DNA of 64,000 nt from Erwinia typographi (GTDB lineage Bacteria; Pseudomonadota; Gammaproteobacteria; Enterobacterales; Enterobacteriaceae). The stretch spans positions 124,001-188,000 of the forward strand of contig NZ_JRUQ01000019.1 in assembly GCF_000773975.1 (NCBI RefSeq), given 5' to 3'. The notes under the pieces are model-generated. The model did no database searches and was not told the origin of the DNA. It saw nothing but the letters and a program-made list of their open reading frames with translations. A program made the translations under genes and the position numbers. Position 1 is the stretch's first letter. Every line of letters starts with the position of its first letter. This document shows positions 27,848 to 40,102 of the stretch, piece after piece.

Positions 27848-28333
27848 ATGGCAATTCCTGCTTACCTGTGGCTAAGAGATGATGGCGGCGCGCTTATCAA
27901 AGGATCTGTTGATGTCCAGTACCGAGAGTACTCAATAGAAATAACTTCATTCAGCCATAACCTCTATATCCCAACTGACGGCAATACCGGAAAACTAACG
28001 GGCACACGAGTGCACGGTGCGCTAATTTTTGAGAAGGATTTTGATAGCTCATCGCCTTACTTGTTCAAGGCTGTGGCAACCGGTCAGAATTTACAATCTG
28101 CTGAGTTCAAGTGGTACGCCATCAACAATGCCGGACAGGAGGTAGAATATTACAACATGCTGTTGGAAGGCGTGAAAATTGTATCAGTAACCCCGATGAT
28201 GCATGACACCAAAACCGTGATTAACGTAGGGCATAAAGAGCAGGTGCAGCTTCGCTATAACAAAATAACCTGGCATTACCTTGATGGAAATATTCAGTAC
28301 AGTGATGCATGGAATGAGCGCGTAACCAGATAG
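27848..28333 (+). CDS. hcp: Hcp, type VI secretion tube protein (orphan)
   Basis: A 161-residue Hcp1-family protein beginning MAIPAYLWLRDDGG and containing the family blocks VQYREYSIEITSFSHN and TGTRVHGALIFEKDFD. Hcp hexamers form the inner tube of the type VI secretion system and carry small effectors. ATG at 27848 has AAGGA 10 bp upstream; an in-frame TTG at 27842 is less likely. No other structural T6SS gene is in the window, so this is an orphan hcp. Two small genes follow closely on the same strand. The roughly 270 bp upstream are AT-rich and should hold its promoter. Confidence 0.9.
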   Translation: MAIPAYLWLRDDGGALIKGSVDVQYREYSIEITSFSHNLYIPTDGNTGKLTGTRVHGALIFEKDFDSSSPYLFKAVATGQNLQSAEFKWYAINNAGQEVEYYNMLLEGVKIVSVTPMMHDTKTVINVGHKEQVQLRYNKITWHYLDGNIQYSDAWNERVTR

Positions 28334-28340
28334 GTGCAAC

Positions 28341-28784
28341 ATGGATACGGTTGAAGAGCTTAACGGGACATATTTCTACAAAGGCTATTCTAATTTGTCA
28401 GCCGGTGAGCTGCTTTTTTGGATTTTCCTTGATGAAACCAGTGAGCAGTTTGACGTGACGGATTTCCTTACCGTAGGCCTTATCCTCCTTGGCCAGCCGA
28501 CGATAGACACCAGGGGGAAACCCAATAAAGCAACGTTAGGAACCTCACCGCTTAGCTCAGAGTTGCGGCATTATCTGAACGTTGAAACCAGACGCTTGCC
28601 TACCCTTACCACCGGAAGTCTCAAACGCCTCAAATTCTCATATGTAACAAATCTTGGTGCGTTCGTTGGTCGGTGGATTCCAATTCTGGGGATTTTCGTT
28701 ATTGCTGCGGATGTTTCTACCATCGCATATAAAGCAACCAACCGGTACAACACCATAGCGCGGGGTAATGACAAACTATGGTAA
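28341..28784 (+). CDS. Hydrophobic protein of the hcp module, candidate T6SS effector
   Basis: A 147-residue protein starting 7 bp after the hcp stop. It has a hydrophobic patch around residues 42-55 and a longer one around 104-130 (NLGAFVGRWIPILGIFVIAADV), with basic residues between. The pattern could suit a membrane-inserting toxin delivered by Hcp, but no catalytic motif is recognised and a structural or chaperone role is not excluded. The next gene starts inside its last codons (7-bp overlap), as in effector-immunity pairs. Confidence 0.55.
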   Translation: MDTVEELNGTYFYKGYSNLSAGELLFWIFLDETSEQFDVTDFLTVGLILLGQPTIDTRGKPNKATLGTSPLSSELRHYLNVETRRLPTLTTGSLKRLKFSYVTNLGAFVGRWIPILGIFVIAADVSTIAYKATNRYNTIARGNDKLW

Positions 28785-29110
28785 GTGATGACGATGTCAT
28801 AGCCTGGTATAATTTAAGATTCAACAAGCCCGGCCTGTTTTCAAAAAAACGGTGGCCTGTAACTATTGATACAAGTCTTTCAACAGGTAAGTATGTTTGG
28901 GCGAGTGAAACAGGAGCAGATATTATGAATGAATATTTCGACACGTTCAGAGTTGAGCGTGCTAATTTTGATTTCTCTAAATACTGGCCGCCTGAGACAT
29001 TCATACTGTATGCGCTGTTAACCTGCGGAGGGAATGACGATGAACCATTGCCGCTGACCCTCCGCATGTTGGCAAAATCAGCCCGAGAGGGTAAATGGCT
29101 CTATGACTGA
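28778..29110 (+). CDS. DUF1493-family protein, candidate immunity partner
   Basis: A 110-residue acidic protein with the DUF1493 layout: an acidic start, ASETGADIMNEYFDTFRVE, then FDFSKYWPPE. DUF1493 proteins are small, ACP-like proteins common in enterobacteria and often next to secretion or toxin genes; their function is not established. ATG overlaps the preceding gene by 7 bp, so the two are probably made together. Its role as immunity protein is inferred from this coupling only. Confidence 0.65.
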   Translation: MVSDDDVIAWYNLRFNKPGLFSKKRWPVTIDTSLSTGKYVWASETGADIMNEYFDTFRVERANFDFSKYWPPETFILYALLTCGGNDDEPLPLTLRMLAKSAREGKWLYD

Positions 29111-29270
29111 ACCCTATAATATTAATCATATTTAGGGGTATCCCGTTCGTTTGTACAACCCTCCAGATAGCGCTTAATGTCTAAACATTTATGAATACTA
29201 CTCATAGTGCCTATCCTTCTGCCTGGCATTATCTGCCAGCAGAAAGTCGCTAACATCCGTTTATCTCTTA

Positions 29271-30491
29271 ATGCCCCGATGGATGACTATGATTGACTCA
29301 GAGGCACGATCGCTAACCGCAACCCACAAATCGACCGGCCTTACATTTGTTCTGATCCTCAGCGCATTAATGGCCGTAACGTCCTTATCGACCGATATCT
29401 ATCTCCCTGCCATGCCGGTCATGGCAAAAGATTTACAGGGCGATGCTGAATTAACGATAACCGGTTTTTTAATCGGCTTTTGCATTGCACAACTTATTTG
29501 GGGGCCGGTCAGCGATCATTTGGGCCGACGCCTGCCACTCTTCATTGGCATGGGCCTGTTCGTTACGGGTTCAGTTGGATGCGCATTATCGACCCATATC
29601 GTGCAAATCGTTTTCTGGCGCGTGTTTCAGGCTTTGGGAGCATGTACTGGACCGATGCTGGCCAGAGCGATGATTCGCGATCTGTTTAGTCGTACTCGTG
29701 CAGCACAAATGCTTTCAACACTGATGATCATTATGGCGATTGCGCCAATTGCCGGGCCGCTGCTCGGCGGACAAATGATTAAAATCACTTCATGGCATAC
29801 TATTTTCTGGCTACTGGCGATTATCGGCGCAGTAATGCTGGCTTCGTTATTCTGGCTACCGGAGACATTAGCGGAAGAACAACGGGTTAAGGCCTCGGTA
29901 TCCAGCGCCTTTCGTCATTATTACTCGTTACTGTCCAACGCTACATTCATGCGTTTCACGCTGTGTCTGACGTTCTACTATGTCGCCGCCTACGCTTTTA
30001 TTACTGGTTCCCCCTTTGTTTACATCACTTACTTCGGCGTTGACCCACAGCACTACGGCTGGCTTTTTGCGGTAAATATTATTGGCTTGATGGCGGTAAG
30101 CATGGTGAACCGACGCCTGGTACAGCGTTATCCGCTTGAAGCCTTGCTTAAACTCGCCGTATTTGTCGCCAGCCTCTCCGCCGTCGTACTTGCCATTGCG
30201 ACCGGACTGAGATTTGGCGGAATTAGCCTTATGGTGGGCGCAATATTTGTTTTCTTTTCCATGAACGGAATTATTGCCGCGACCTCTACAGCTTGCGCAC
30301 TGGATGCCGTGCCAAACGTCGCCGGTTCAGCGTCGGCACTGATGGGCGCACTGCAATACGGCAGCGGCATAGTCTCTTCGCTGTTACTTGCTCTACTCAA
30401 TGATGGCACGCCGTGGACAATGAGCTGGATAATCGCGCTATTTACGCTAGCCAGCGCCCTGATGGCACTGACCATTTCGGTAAAAAAGTAA
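29271..30491 (+). CDS. Bcr/CflA-type MFS multidrug transporter
   Basis: A 406-residue major facilitator with 12 predicted membrane spans and the DHA1 motif A GPVSDHLGRR near residues 78-87. The N-terminal STDIYLPAMP block and the QALGACTGPMLARA motif C region are typical of Bcr/CflA drug-proton antiporters (bicyclomycin, chloramphenicol, others). The substrate cannot be read from sequence. Start uncertain: in-frame ATGs at 29271, 29283 and 29289 all lack a clear ribosome-binding site. Confidence 0.85.
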   Translation: MPRWMTMIDSEARSLTATHKSTGLTFVLILSALMAVTSLSTDIYLPAMPVMAKDLQGDAELTITGFLIGFCIAQLIWGPVSDHLGRRLPLFIGMGLFVTGSVGCALSTHIVQIVFWRVFQALGACTGPMLARAMIRDLFSRTRAAQMLSTLMIIMAIAPIAGPLLGGQMIKITSWHTIFWLLAIIGAVMLASLFWLPETLAEEQRVKASVSSAFRHYYSLLSNATFMRFTLCLTFYYVAAYAFITGSPFVYITYFGVDPQHYGWLFAVNIIGLMAVSMVNRRLVQRYPLEALLKLAVFVASLSAVVLAIATGLRFGGISLMVGAIFVFFSMNGIIAATSTACALDAVPNVAGSASALMGALQYGSGIVSSLLLALLNDGTPWTMSWIIALFTLASALMALTISVKK

Positions 30492-30633
30492 AAGATTCAT
30501 AGAAGAACGACGGAGAGGATGACCAGTTGGTTAGCAGTGATATGCATCTCAGGATTAATGAATCCAGCTAATTAACCCTAGCGAATGACCCCCTCTAATT
30601 AAGTAAATAAGGCTGCGTTATGCTTTTCATTCA

Positions 30634-32644
<2,011 letters not shown>

Positions 32645-32652
32645 CAGCGTAA

Positions 32653-32679
32653 ACTGGCTTACGTATTTCGTAAGCCAGT
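32653..32679. terminator. Bidirectional hairpin between reductase and LysR genes
   Basis: Perfect 11-bp stem ACTGGCTTACG / CGTAAGCCAGT (32653-32663 and 32669-32679), 5-base loop, between convergent stops. No T-tract on either side, so termination would be imperfect or rho-assisted. Confidence 0.7.
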
Positions 32680-32682
32680 GAT

Positions 32683-33896
<1,214 letters not shown>

Positions 33897-34439
33897 ATGA
33901 CCAAATCCGTACTTTTAGTGATTGACGCGCAGCAGTCCTTCTATCATCGTGGCTATCAGGAGACCGCTGAAACGCCGGCTTTCGAGCGCAGCATTAGCGC
34001 CCTGATTGAAGGCTGCCGCCTTCGCGGCATTCCGGTTGTTGATGTATTCCATGTTGAGGAGGACGGTCCTTTCTCGCTGGCTTCAGGTCTGGTAGAACGT
34101 CTGCCTTTCCTCAAGCATGAGGTGGTGAAAACGGTGCGGAAACGGGTGCATAACGCGCTAACCGAATCCGGGCTGGAGGCGTGGCTGCGTGAGCAGAACA
34201 TCGAACATGTGATTATCTGCGGCCTGCGCACCGAGCAGTGCTGCGAAACCACCGCCCGCGTGGCCTCTGATATGGGCTATCGGGTAACGTTCGTCACCGA
34301 AGCAACGCTAACCTTCCCAATTAGCCATAACGGCATCACGCTGAGCGTCGCTGACCTGCGTCATCGCACCGAAAGCGTCTTAATCAACCGTTTCGCCGCC
34401 ATCCGTTCGGTGGAGGAGTGCCTGCAGGAGTTGCCATAG
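33897..34439 (+). CDS. Isochorismatase-family cysteine hydrolase
   Basis: A 180-residue isochorismatase-fold hydrolase. The catalytic triad pattern is visible: Asp10 (LLVIDAQQSF), a Lys near residue 82 in TVRKRVHNAL, and Cys115 in CGLRTEQCCETTA. Relatives act as nicotinamidases, ureidoacrylate or N-carbamoyl amidases, or isochorismatases; the substrate is not clear. ATG at 33897 is chosen over an upstream in-frame ATG because it has a ribosome-binding site and fits the family start. A GlxA-type regulator gene begins 1 bp after its stop. Confidence 0.85.
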   Translation: MTKSVLLVIDAQQSFYHRGYQETAETPAFERSISALIEGCRLRGIPVVDVFHVEEDGPFSLASGLVERLPFLKHEVVKTVRKRVHNALTESGLEAWLREQNIEHVIICGLRTEQCCETTARVASDMGYRVTFVTEATLTFPISHNGITLSVADLRHRTESVLINRFAAIRSVEECLQELP

Positions 34440-34440
34440 C

Positions 34441-35361
34441 ATGACGATCCCGGTGTGGTTTTTGATGGTGCCCGGCATCATGTCGCTGGATGTGACCGGT
34501 CCGGCGGAAACGCTGAAGCTGGCAGGCGGCGCGTTTGAGCTGCGCTATATCGGCCCGGAGGAGAGTATTATGACCTCCACCGATATGACCGTCAGCCGCA
34601 TCGAACCGCTGCCCGATCGGCTACCGGCCGGTAGCCTGTTAGTCGTACCGGGCGTGCATGATTCAGCGACCTGCTTCGATATGCCGCAGGGCGTAGCCGC
34701 GCGTAACTGGCTGATGCGCCAGCAGCCGGATATTCATGCCCGACAGATTTCCCTGGTCTGCATCTGCTCAGGCACGATTCTGGCGGCAAAAGCCGGATTG
34801 CTGAACGGCGTGCAGTGCACCAGCCACCACGAAGTCATTTCCCGGCTGAAAAAGGCCGCGCCTGCCGCTCTCGTGAAGGAAAATCGCATCTTTGTGGAAG
34901 ATCGTGGCATCTGGACCAGCGCCGGCATTACCGCTGGTATCGACCTGTCCCTCCATCTGATTAATCAGCTTTGCGGCGCGCAAACTGCGCTCAGCGTGGC
35001 GCGGGAAATGCTGATCTATTTTCGCCGCTCGGGAGACGATCCGCAGCTCTCACCGTGGCTGCGCTATCGCAACCATATGCACCCGGCCATTCATCGCACC
35101 CAGGATTTACTGCTGGTGCACCCGGAGCAGAATTGGCAGTTGGAAGAGATTGCCGAAAAGGTGCATGTCAGCCCGCGCCATCTGACGCGACTGTTCAGGC
35201 AGCATCTGGGGATCAGCGTGCGGGATTACCATCAGCAGCTGCGGGTGGCGATAGCGCAGCAGCGGTTGCAGCAGGGAGAAGGGGCAGAGAAAGCGGCGCT
35301 GTCGGCCGGTTTCTCTTCCTCACGCCAGCTTCGCCGCGCGCTGCAAAGATGGCAGGTGTAG
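34441..35361 (+). CDS. GlxA-family regulator (DJ-1/PfpI plus AraC DNA-binding)
   Basis: A 306-residue protein with an N-terminal DJ-1/PfpI-like domain (about 1-190, including VCICSGTILAAKAGLL) and a C-terminal AraC-type double helix-turn-helix (WQLEEIAEKVHVSPRHLTRLF, then EKAALSAGFSSSRQLRR). Such regulators often control an adjacent cysteine hydrolase or amino-acid catabolic gene. It starts 1 bp after the isochorismatase-like gene, so the two are one transcript and the regulator may act on it. Confidence 0.88.
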   Translation: MTIPVWFLMVPGIMSLDVTGPAETLKLAGGAFELRYIGPEESIMTSTDMTVSRIEPLPDRLPAGSLLVVPGVHDSATCFDMPQGVAARNWLMRQQPDIHARQISLVCICSGTILAAKAGLLNGVQCTSHHEVISRLKKAAPAALVKENRIFVEDRGIWTSAGITAGIDLSLHLINQLCGAQTALSVAREMLIYFRRSGDDPQLSPWLRYRNHMHPAIHRTQDLLLVHPEQNWQLEEIAEKVHVSPRHLTRLFRQHLGISVRDYHQQLRVAIAQQRLQQGEGAEKAALSAGFSSSRQLRRALQRWQV

Positions 35362-35375
35362 CGCCAGGTATTTCC

Positions 35376-36371
35376 CTAACTCACTAAGTGCGTCTTATCG
35401 ATCCGACGTAATCCCAGCGCCAGCAGCAGGCTGCCCAGCAGCGTGATGGTGAACACCAGCGGAATATCAATCAAAGGGCGATCGGTATGGTCAAGGTGAT
35501 GGGTGCGCATAAAGTGGATAAACAGCGCATGGAAGCCGTAAATCGGCAGAGAATAGCGGGAAATAAGCGCTAAAATCGGCAAAGGTCGCTGATTGAGGCA
35601 ATTTTTGAACAGCACCAGCAGGCTGACCGCCGCGATAAAAACCACCGGCCCACAGTATAAATACCAGGTATCGGCAAAGGCGCCGTTAATCGCCATCTGC
35701 TTTTTGGTGCCCATCGCAATGCCCGCCACGCAGGCGATAAACACCCCTCCCGCCAGCCAGCTAACGCCCCGTTTGTTGGTCTCCATCGTGCCGATCGCCC
35801 GCCCAAACAGCGCATAAAGCAGGTAGTAGAAGCTGTCGCCACTCAGATACAGATTCAGCGGCAGCCAGTGGAATGGCCCGACGGACCGATCGACAGTATT
35901 CGGGTTTGCCAGCACCGCCAGCACCAGCGTCACTGCCGCCAGATATCCGGCGCGCACCGCCTTGACCTGAATCAGCGGCGAGAGCAGATAAATGGGAATA
36001 ATGGCGAAGAAAAACCACAGGTGATAGAACACCGGTTTTTGCAGCAGATGCTTAACCGAAAGCCCTTCGCTGATCGGCGTCAGCCAGGTGATATAGGCCA
36101 GCGCCACGGCGCTGTAAAAGACCAGGCACAGCACGATGCGCAGGAAATGGCGGCCCTGCGCGCTGCGCTCGCCAAAGAACAGATAGCCCGAAATCATAAA
36201 GAAAAGCGGCACGCAGACGCGTGAGAGGGAATTCAGCAGGTTGGAGATATCCCAGGTGTGTTCTTCAACCGCCGTGCTGTTAGTCACATACCAGGTGGTG
36301 GTGTGGATCATGATCACCATCAGGCAGGCCACCGCGCGCAAATTATCAATCCAGACAATCTTTTCCTTCAT
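35376..36371 (-). CDS. wecH: WecH, O-acetyltransferase for enterobacterial common antigen
   Basis: A 331-residue integral membrane acyltransferase-3 protein, the same length as E. coli WecH (YiaH), which adds O-acetyl groups to enterobacterial common antigen. About ten membrane spans are predicted. The N-terminal IDNLRAVACLMVIMIHTTT holds the catalytic-type His of acyltransferase 3, and CVPLFFMISGYLFFGERSAQ is conserved. ATG at 36371 (MKEKIVWIDNLR) aligns with the E. coli start and has GAGGA upstream; ATG at 36386 adds five residues. Convergent with the GlxA gene. Confidence 0.92.
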   Translation of the reverse strand: MKEKIVWIDNLRAVACLMVIMIHTTTWYVTNSTAVEEHTWDISNLLNSLSRVCVPLFFMISGYLFFGERSAQGRHFLRIVLCLVFYSAVALAYITWLTPISEGLSVKHLLQKPVFYHLWFFFAIIPIYLLSPLIQVKAVRAGYLAAVTLVLAVLANPNTVDRSVGPFHWLPLNLYLSGDSFYYLLYALFGRAIGTMETNKRGVSWLAGGVFIACVAGIAMGTKKQMAINGAFADTWYLYCGPVVFIAAVSLLVLFKNCLNQRPLPILALISRYSLPIYGFHALFIHFMRTHHLDHTDRPLIDIPLVFTITLLGSLLLALGLRRIDKTHLVS

Positions 36372-36500
36372 CTTTTCCTCATTCATCGTGCATCAATGCG
36401 TATCAGAGGGTAGCCGGGCTACGAGTGTTGAACAACCTTTACGGTGAGAAATCGGAGAGCGGATTAGGGGTCAGGGTCATACACATCCTTTGTTGTAAAT

Positions 36501-36519
36501 GGTAATGATTATCATTATA
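36501..36519. promoter_or_regulatory. Fur box upstream of the enterobactin receptor gene
   Basis: GGTAATGATTATCATTATA matches the 19-bp Fur consensus at nearly every position and contains the perfect dyad AATGATTATCATT. It lies 58 bp before the receptor start, so iron would repress receptor and esterase through Fur. Confidence 0.9.
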
Positions 36520-36577
36520 TTTATTGTTTTTATTTACAATAAAAGGCATTTCCTTACACCAAGGTGATAATGACATT

Positions 36578-38860
36578 ATGAAATTTATGAATCGGTACTC
36601 TTTATTGGTTCCAATTATTTCGTATGGCCTGAGCATCTCGCTGGTTATGGCAGACGATACCGGAACTGGGGTAAAACAGAACAACGGCCAGAGTGAAAAA
36701 CTGACTATCTCGGAGAAAAATGTTCCCGCAGAAAATACGATGGTCGTGACCGCCAGAGAACAGACGCTACAGGCGCCAGGCGTCTCAACGATTGATAGCG
36801 AAGCGATTAAAAAGCACCCCGTACAGCGCGACGTTGCCGAAATTATTCGCACCATGCCCGGCGTCAATCTTACGGGGAACTCAAACAGTGGCCAGCGTGG
36901 CAACAACCGCCAGATTGATATTCGCGGAATGGGTCCGGAAAATACCCTGATCCTTATTGATGGTATGCCGGTGAGCAGCCGTAATTCTGTACGGTATGGC
37001 TGGAGTGATGAGCGTGATACCCGCGGCGACACCAACTGGGTTCCGCCGGAAATGATCGATCATATTGATGTTTTACGGGGCCCGGCCGCAGCAATTTACG
37101 GTAATGGCGCAATGGGCGGAGTGGTGAATATTATTACCAAACCGACCACCGACGAATGGCATGGTAGCTTTAACAGCTATTTTAATGTCCCTCAGCACAA
37201 ATCGGAAGGCGCCACAAAACGCTATAACGCCAGCCTTAGCGGCGCGCTGACTGACAACCTCACCCTTCGGCTGTATGGCAACTGGAATAAAACGCAGGCT
37301 GATGCCCAGGATATTAACGAAAGCCACACCACTCCGCGCATCGGTTCTTATGCAGACACCTATCCATCCGGTCGGGAAGGCTTTATCAATAAAGACATTC
37401 ATTCCGCTTTGCGCTGGGAATTTTTACCGAGGCAATCGCTGGAACTCGATACCGGCTTTAGTCGTCAGGGTAACCTGTACGCGGGTGACACGCAGAACAC
37501 CAACAGCAACGCGCTGGTAAAAAAATATTACGGTAAAGAAACCAACATCTTATATCGTCAGACGCTTAGCCTGAAATACACTGGCGCATGGGATAACGGC
37601 ATTACCACTAATAACTACGTTCAGTTTGAGAAAACCCGTAATACTCGTCTCAACGAAGGGTTATCTGGCGGCATCGCCGGGATATTCAGCCCCTCAAATG
37701 AGGGATTTTCTACCATAAACCTGACTGACACCAATCTGCATTCAGAGGTCAATGTTCCGCTTGACCTGTGGGTTAATCAGACCCTGACCTTTGGCGCCGA
37801 GTTTAATCACCAGGCGATGAAAGATCCCGCTTCTAATACCGAATCCACCTCTGCGGGTGGCGAAGTAAACGGGATCTCCGCTGAAGGGCGCGATCTGTAT
37901 AGCTCTGCCGATATTTACGGCATCTACACCGAAGACAATATTGAGCTTACGGATACAACCCTGCTGACGCCGGCTGTCCGCTTTAACCATCAAAGCATTT
38001 CCGGCAGTAACTGGAGTCCTGCCGTGAATCTCTCCCAGGAACTGGGAAGTGATTTCACGCTGAAACTGGGTATCGCCCGGGCGTGGAAAGCGCCGAACCT
38101 CTACCAGACCAATCCCAACTACCTGTTATTCAGTAAAGGTCAGGGCTGCTATGCCAGTTCGGGATCCTGTTACCTACAGGGAAATAGCGATCTGAAAGCC
38201 GAGACCAGCGTGAATAAAGAGATCGGTATTGAATATAACCACGATGAGATACAGGCCGGGCTGACCTGGTATCGCAACGACTACCACGACAAAATTGAAG
38301 GAGGCTATGCGGCACAATACTCCAACGGTACGTCAGATATTTACAAGTGGGAAAACGTGCCTAAAGCCGTGGTTCAGGGTCTGGAAGGAACATTTAACTT
38401 CCCGATCTCCGATACGCTGAAGATGAAAAACAACTTCACCTATATTATCGAAAACAAAAATAAAACCACCGGCGATTACCTGTCGATTATCCCGAAATAT
38501 ACCATTAACTCGACGCTGAGCTGGCAAGCGACTAACGATTTGTCCTTACAGAGTACGCTGACATGGTATGGCACTCAGAAACCGAAAAAATATAACTATA
38601 AAGGCGAAGCGACTTCAGGCAGTGAAACTCGTCAGGTTAAACCTTATGCGCTGGTTGGCATGAGTGCGACTTATAACGTGACTAAATATATGGATGTCAC
38701 TGCCGGTATCGATAATCTGTTCGATAAACGCCATTTCCGCGAGGGGAATGCCCAGAGTACTGGCAACGCCACAACAGGTGCCTACCTGTGGGGAGCCGGG
38801 GCAAATACCTATAACGAACCGGGCCGCATCTACTATGTGGATCTGGGGCTGCACTTCTGA
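36578..38860 (+). CDS. PfeA/FepA-type ferric-enterobactin TonB-dependent receptor
   Basis: A 760-residue outer-membrane receptor. It has a signal peptide (to about ...LVMA), a TonB box (NTMVVTARE), a plug domain with LRGPAAAIYGNGAMGGVVNIITK, and a 22-strand barrel ending in the terminal Phe of GLHF. Loop and barrel blocks (INKDIHSALRWEFLP, RQGNLYAGDTQNTN, KGQGCYAS) recall Pseudomonas PfeA more than the core enterobacterial FepA, so this may be a second enterobactin receptor. ATG at 36578 has AAGGTGA 10 bp upstream. A periplasmic siderophore esterase follows. Confidence 0.88.
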   Translation: MKFMNRYSLLVPIISYGLSISLVMADDTGTGVKQNNGQSEKLTISEKNVPAENTMVVTAREQTLQAPGVSTIDSEAIKKHPVQRDVAEIIRTMPGVNLTGNSNSGQRGNNRQIDIRGMGPENTLILIDGMPVSSRNSVRYGWSDERDTRGDTNWVPPEMIDHIDVLRGPAAAIYGNGAMGGVVNIITKPTTDEWHGSFNSYFNVPQHKSEGATKRYNASLSGALTDNLTLRLYGNWNKTQADAQDINESHTTPRIGSYADTYPSGREGFINKDIHSALRWEFLPRQSLELDTGFSRQGNLYAGDTQNTNSNALVKKYYGKETNILYRQTLSLKYTGAWDNGITTNNYVQFEKTRNTRLNEGLSGGIAGIFSPSNEGFSTINLTDTNLHSEVNVPLDLWVNQTLTFGAEFNHQAMKDPASNTESTSAGGEVNGISAEGRDLYSSADIYGIYTEDNIELTDTTLLTPAVRFNHQSISGSNWSPAVNLSQELGSDFTLKLGIARAWKAPNLYQTNPNYLLFSKGQGCYASSGSCYLQGNSDLKAETSVNKEIGIEYNHDEIQAGLTWYRNDYHDKIEGGYAAQYSNGTSDIYKWENVPKAVVQGLEGTFNFPISDTLKMKNNFTYIIENKNKTTGDYLSIIPKYTINSTLSWQATNDLSLQSTLTWYGTQKPKKYNYKGEATSGSETRQVKPYALVGMSATYNVTKYMDVTAGIDNLFDKRHFREGNAQSTGNATTGAYLWGAGANTYNEPGRIYYVDLGLHF

Positions 38861-38886
38861 CGGTTAACCTTACCCGGCATAGCGTA

Positions 38887-38912
38887 ATTCCCCGTCGTTA
38901 GGGACGGGGAAT
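38887..38912 (+). other. Stem-loop in the receptor-esterase spacer
   Basis: Perfect 10-bp stem ATTCCCCGTC / GACGGGGAAT (38887-38896 and 38903-38912) with a 6-base loop and no T-tract, 26 bp after the receptor stop and just before the esterase ribosome-binding site. It may stabilise the receptor message or lower esterase expression. Confidence 0.7.
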
Positions 38913-38929
38913 GTCAAAGAGGAATTATT

Positions 38930-39856
38930 ATGTCTCATTGGTTATACCGCATTGAAAACAGGCGAATAGTGACAGGGCTGGCGATATGTCTGACCGCCTT
39001 ATATGCAGGCAGCAGCTATTCCCGCCCGGATATGCGTCCGCTCGGGCCGAATATCGCGGATGAAGGCTCCTCGTTCTATCATTTTACAATAAGCAAATTT
39101 GATTCTGTTGACGGGAAAAGACACTACAAAGTGTGGACCGCCGTGCCTGATAAAGCGCCGCCAAAAGCAGGATTTCCGGTGCTTTATCTGCTGGATGGCA
39201 ACTCCGCTATGGCTCGGTTATCAGAGCCTTTGTTAAAAAAACTCTCAGAACATAGCCCACCCGTTCTGGTTGCCATCGGTTATCAGACAGCGCTGCCTTT
39301 TGATCAGCTAGCCAGAACCCTGGATTATACCCCGGCCAGCAATAAACGGGGGAATGACATCCCTGAAGTGGATAGCAACGGCAGAATGCGTGGGGGAAGT
39401 AACCAGTTCCGTAATCTGCTGGAAAAGACCATCGCGCCTCAGGTTGAGAAAGGGCTTAAAATCAATGCCGCTAACCGGGGACTCTGGGGTCACTCTTACG
39501 GCGGATTATTTGTGCTGGAGGCCTACCTGTCCTCTGATTTTTTCACCCGCTACTATTCCACCAGTCCATCCCTTGGGCAGGGCTATTTTTTTCTGCTGGA
39601 TGAGATCGAGTCCACTGCAAAGAACCGGGACGGTAGTAAACAATTAACGCTGTTGGAAGGCGATGGCGACCCGATTAATAAGCGACAGGCGTTTAATCCT
39701 GATGTACTGACGGCGGTCAGGAACAGCGTTAACCGACTTAGCGCAGAGGGCGTAGCGGCAAACTATCAGCTGTTTCCCGGCCTTTCTCATGGACCGATGT
39801 TCAAAGCCTCTCTTGAATACGTATTAGAGAAAGTGTCGGAAGAGGGAGAGAAGTAA
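38930..39856 (+). CDS. IroE/PfeE-type periplasmic siderophore esterase
   Basis: A 308-residue alpha/beta hydrolase of the esterase-D/IroE class. An N-terminal hydrophobic segment (about residues 13-28) suggests export or membrane anchoring. The nucleophile is Ser189 in GHSYGG, and likely acid and base residues lie in LEGDGD and GLSHGP. IroE and PfeE linearise or hydrolyse ferric-enterobactin in the periplasm to release iron. Position straight after the enterobactin receptor, under the same Fur box, supports this. The substrate is inferred from family and context. Confidence 0.85.
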   Translation: MSHWLYRIENRRIVTGLAICLTALYAGSSYSRPDMRPLGPNIADEGSSFYHFTISKFDSVDGKRHYKVWTAVPDKAPPKAGFPVLYLLDGNSAMARLSEPLLKKLSEHSPPVLVAIGYQTALPFDQLARTLDYTPASNKRGNDIPEVDSNGRMRGGSNQFRNLLEKTIAPQVEKGLKINAANRGLWGHSYGGLFVLEAYLSSDFFTRYYSTSPSLGQGYFFLLDEIESTAKNRDGSKQLTLLEGDGDPINKRQAFNPDVLTAVRNSVNRLSAEGVAANYQLFPGLSHGPMFKASLEYVLEKVSEEGEK

Positions 39857-39977
39857 TCCGCTCAGCGCAGGTGGATAGTGTCATTCCATCGTGGAAAGGA
39901 TTTAGGGTCGATACAACAAAAAACAGGCAACGGAGCACGTACCCACTGCGAAGGGATAATTATCAACCGGCAGAAAT

Positions 39978-40014
39978 ATAAAAAGGTGTCCGAACAGAAC
40001 AGACGGTCACCTTT
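39978..40014 (-). terminator. Terminator of the DUF943 gene
   Basis: On the minus strand AAAGGTGACCG (40014-40004), an 11-base loop, then CGGACACCTTT (39992-39982) with one T-T mismatch, followed by a T/A-rich tail TTATATTT. It lies about 90 bp after the DUF943 stop. Confidence 0.7.
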
Positions 40015-40102
40015 CAAAAGAAACAAAAAATAAAACGCAGCGAAATGATATCGCTTACGCTTTTTAAACTTCGGCTTTGCTCACAAAACAGGAATTCGCT
40101 GC

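Noticed and set aside
29219..29242. Bulged inverted repeat downstream of the hcp module
   Set aside because: Nine base pairs with a bulge and no T-tract, so a terminator call is not supported; it could still be one.
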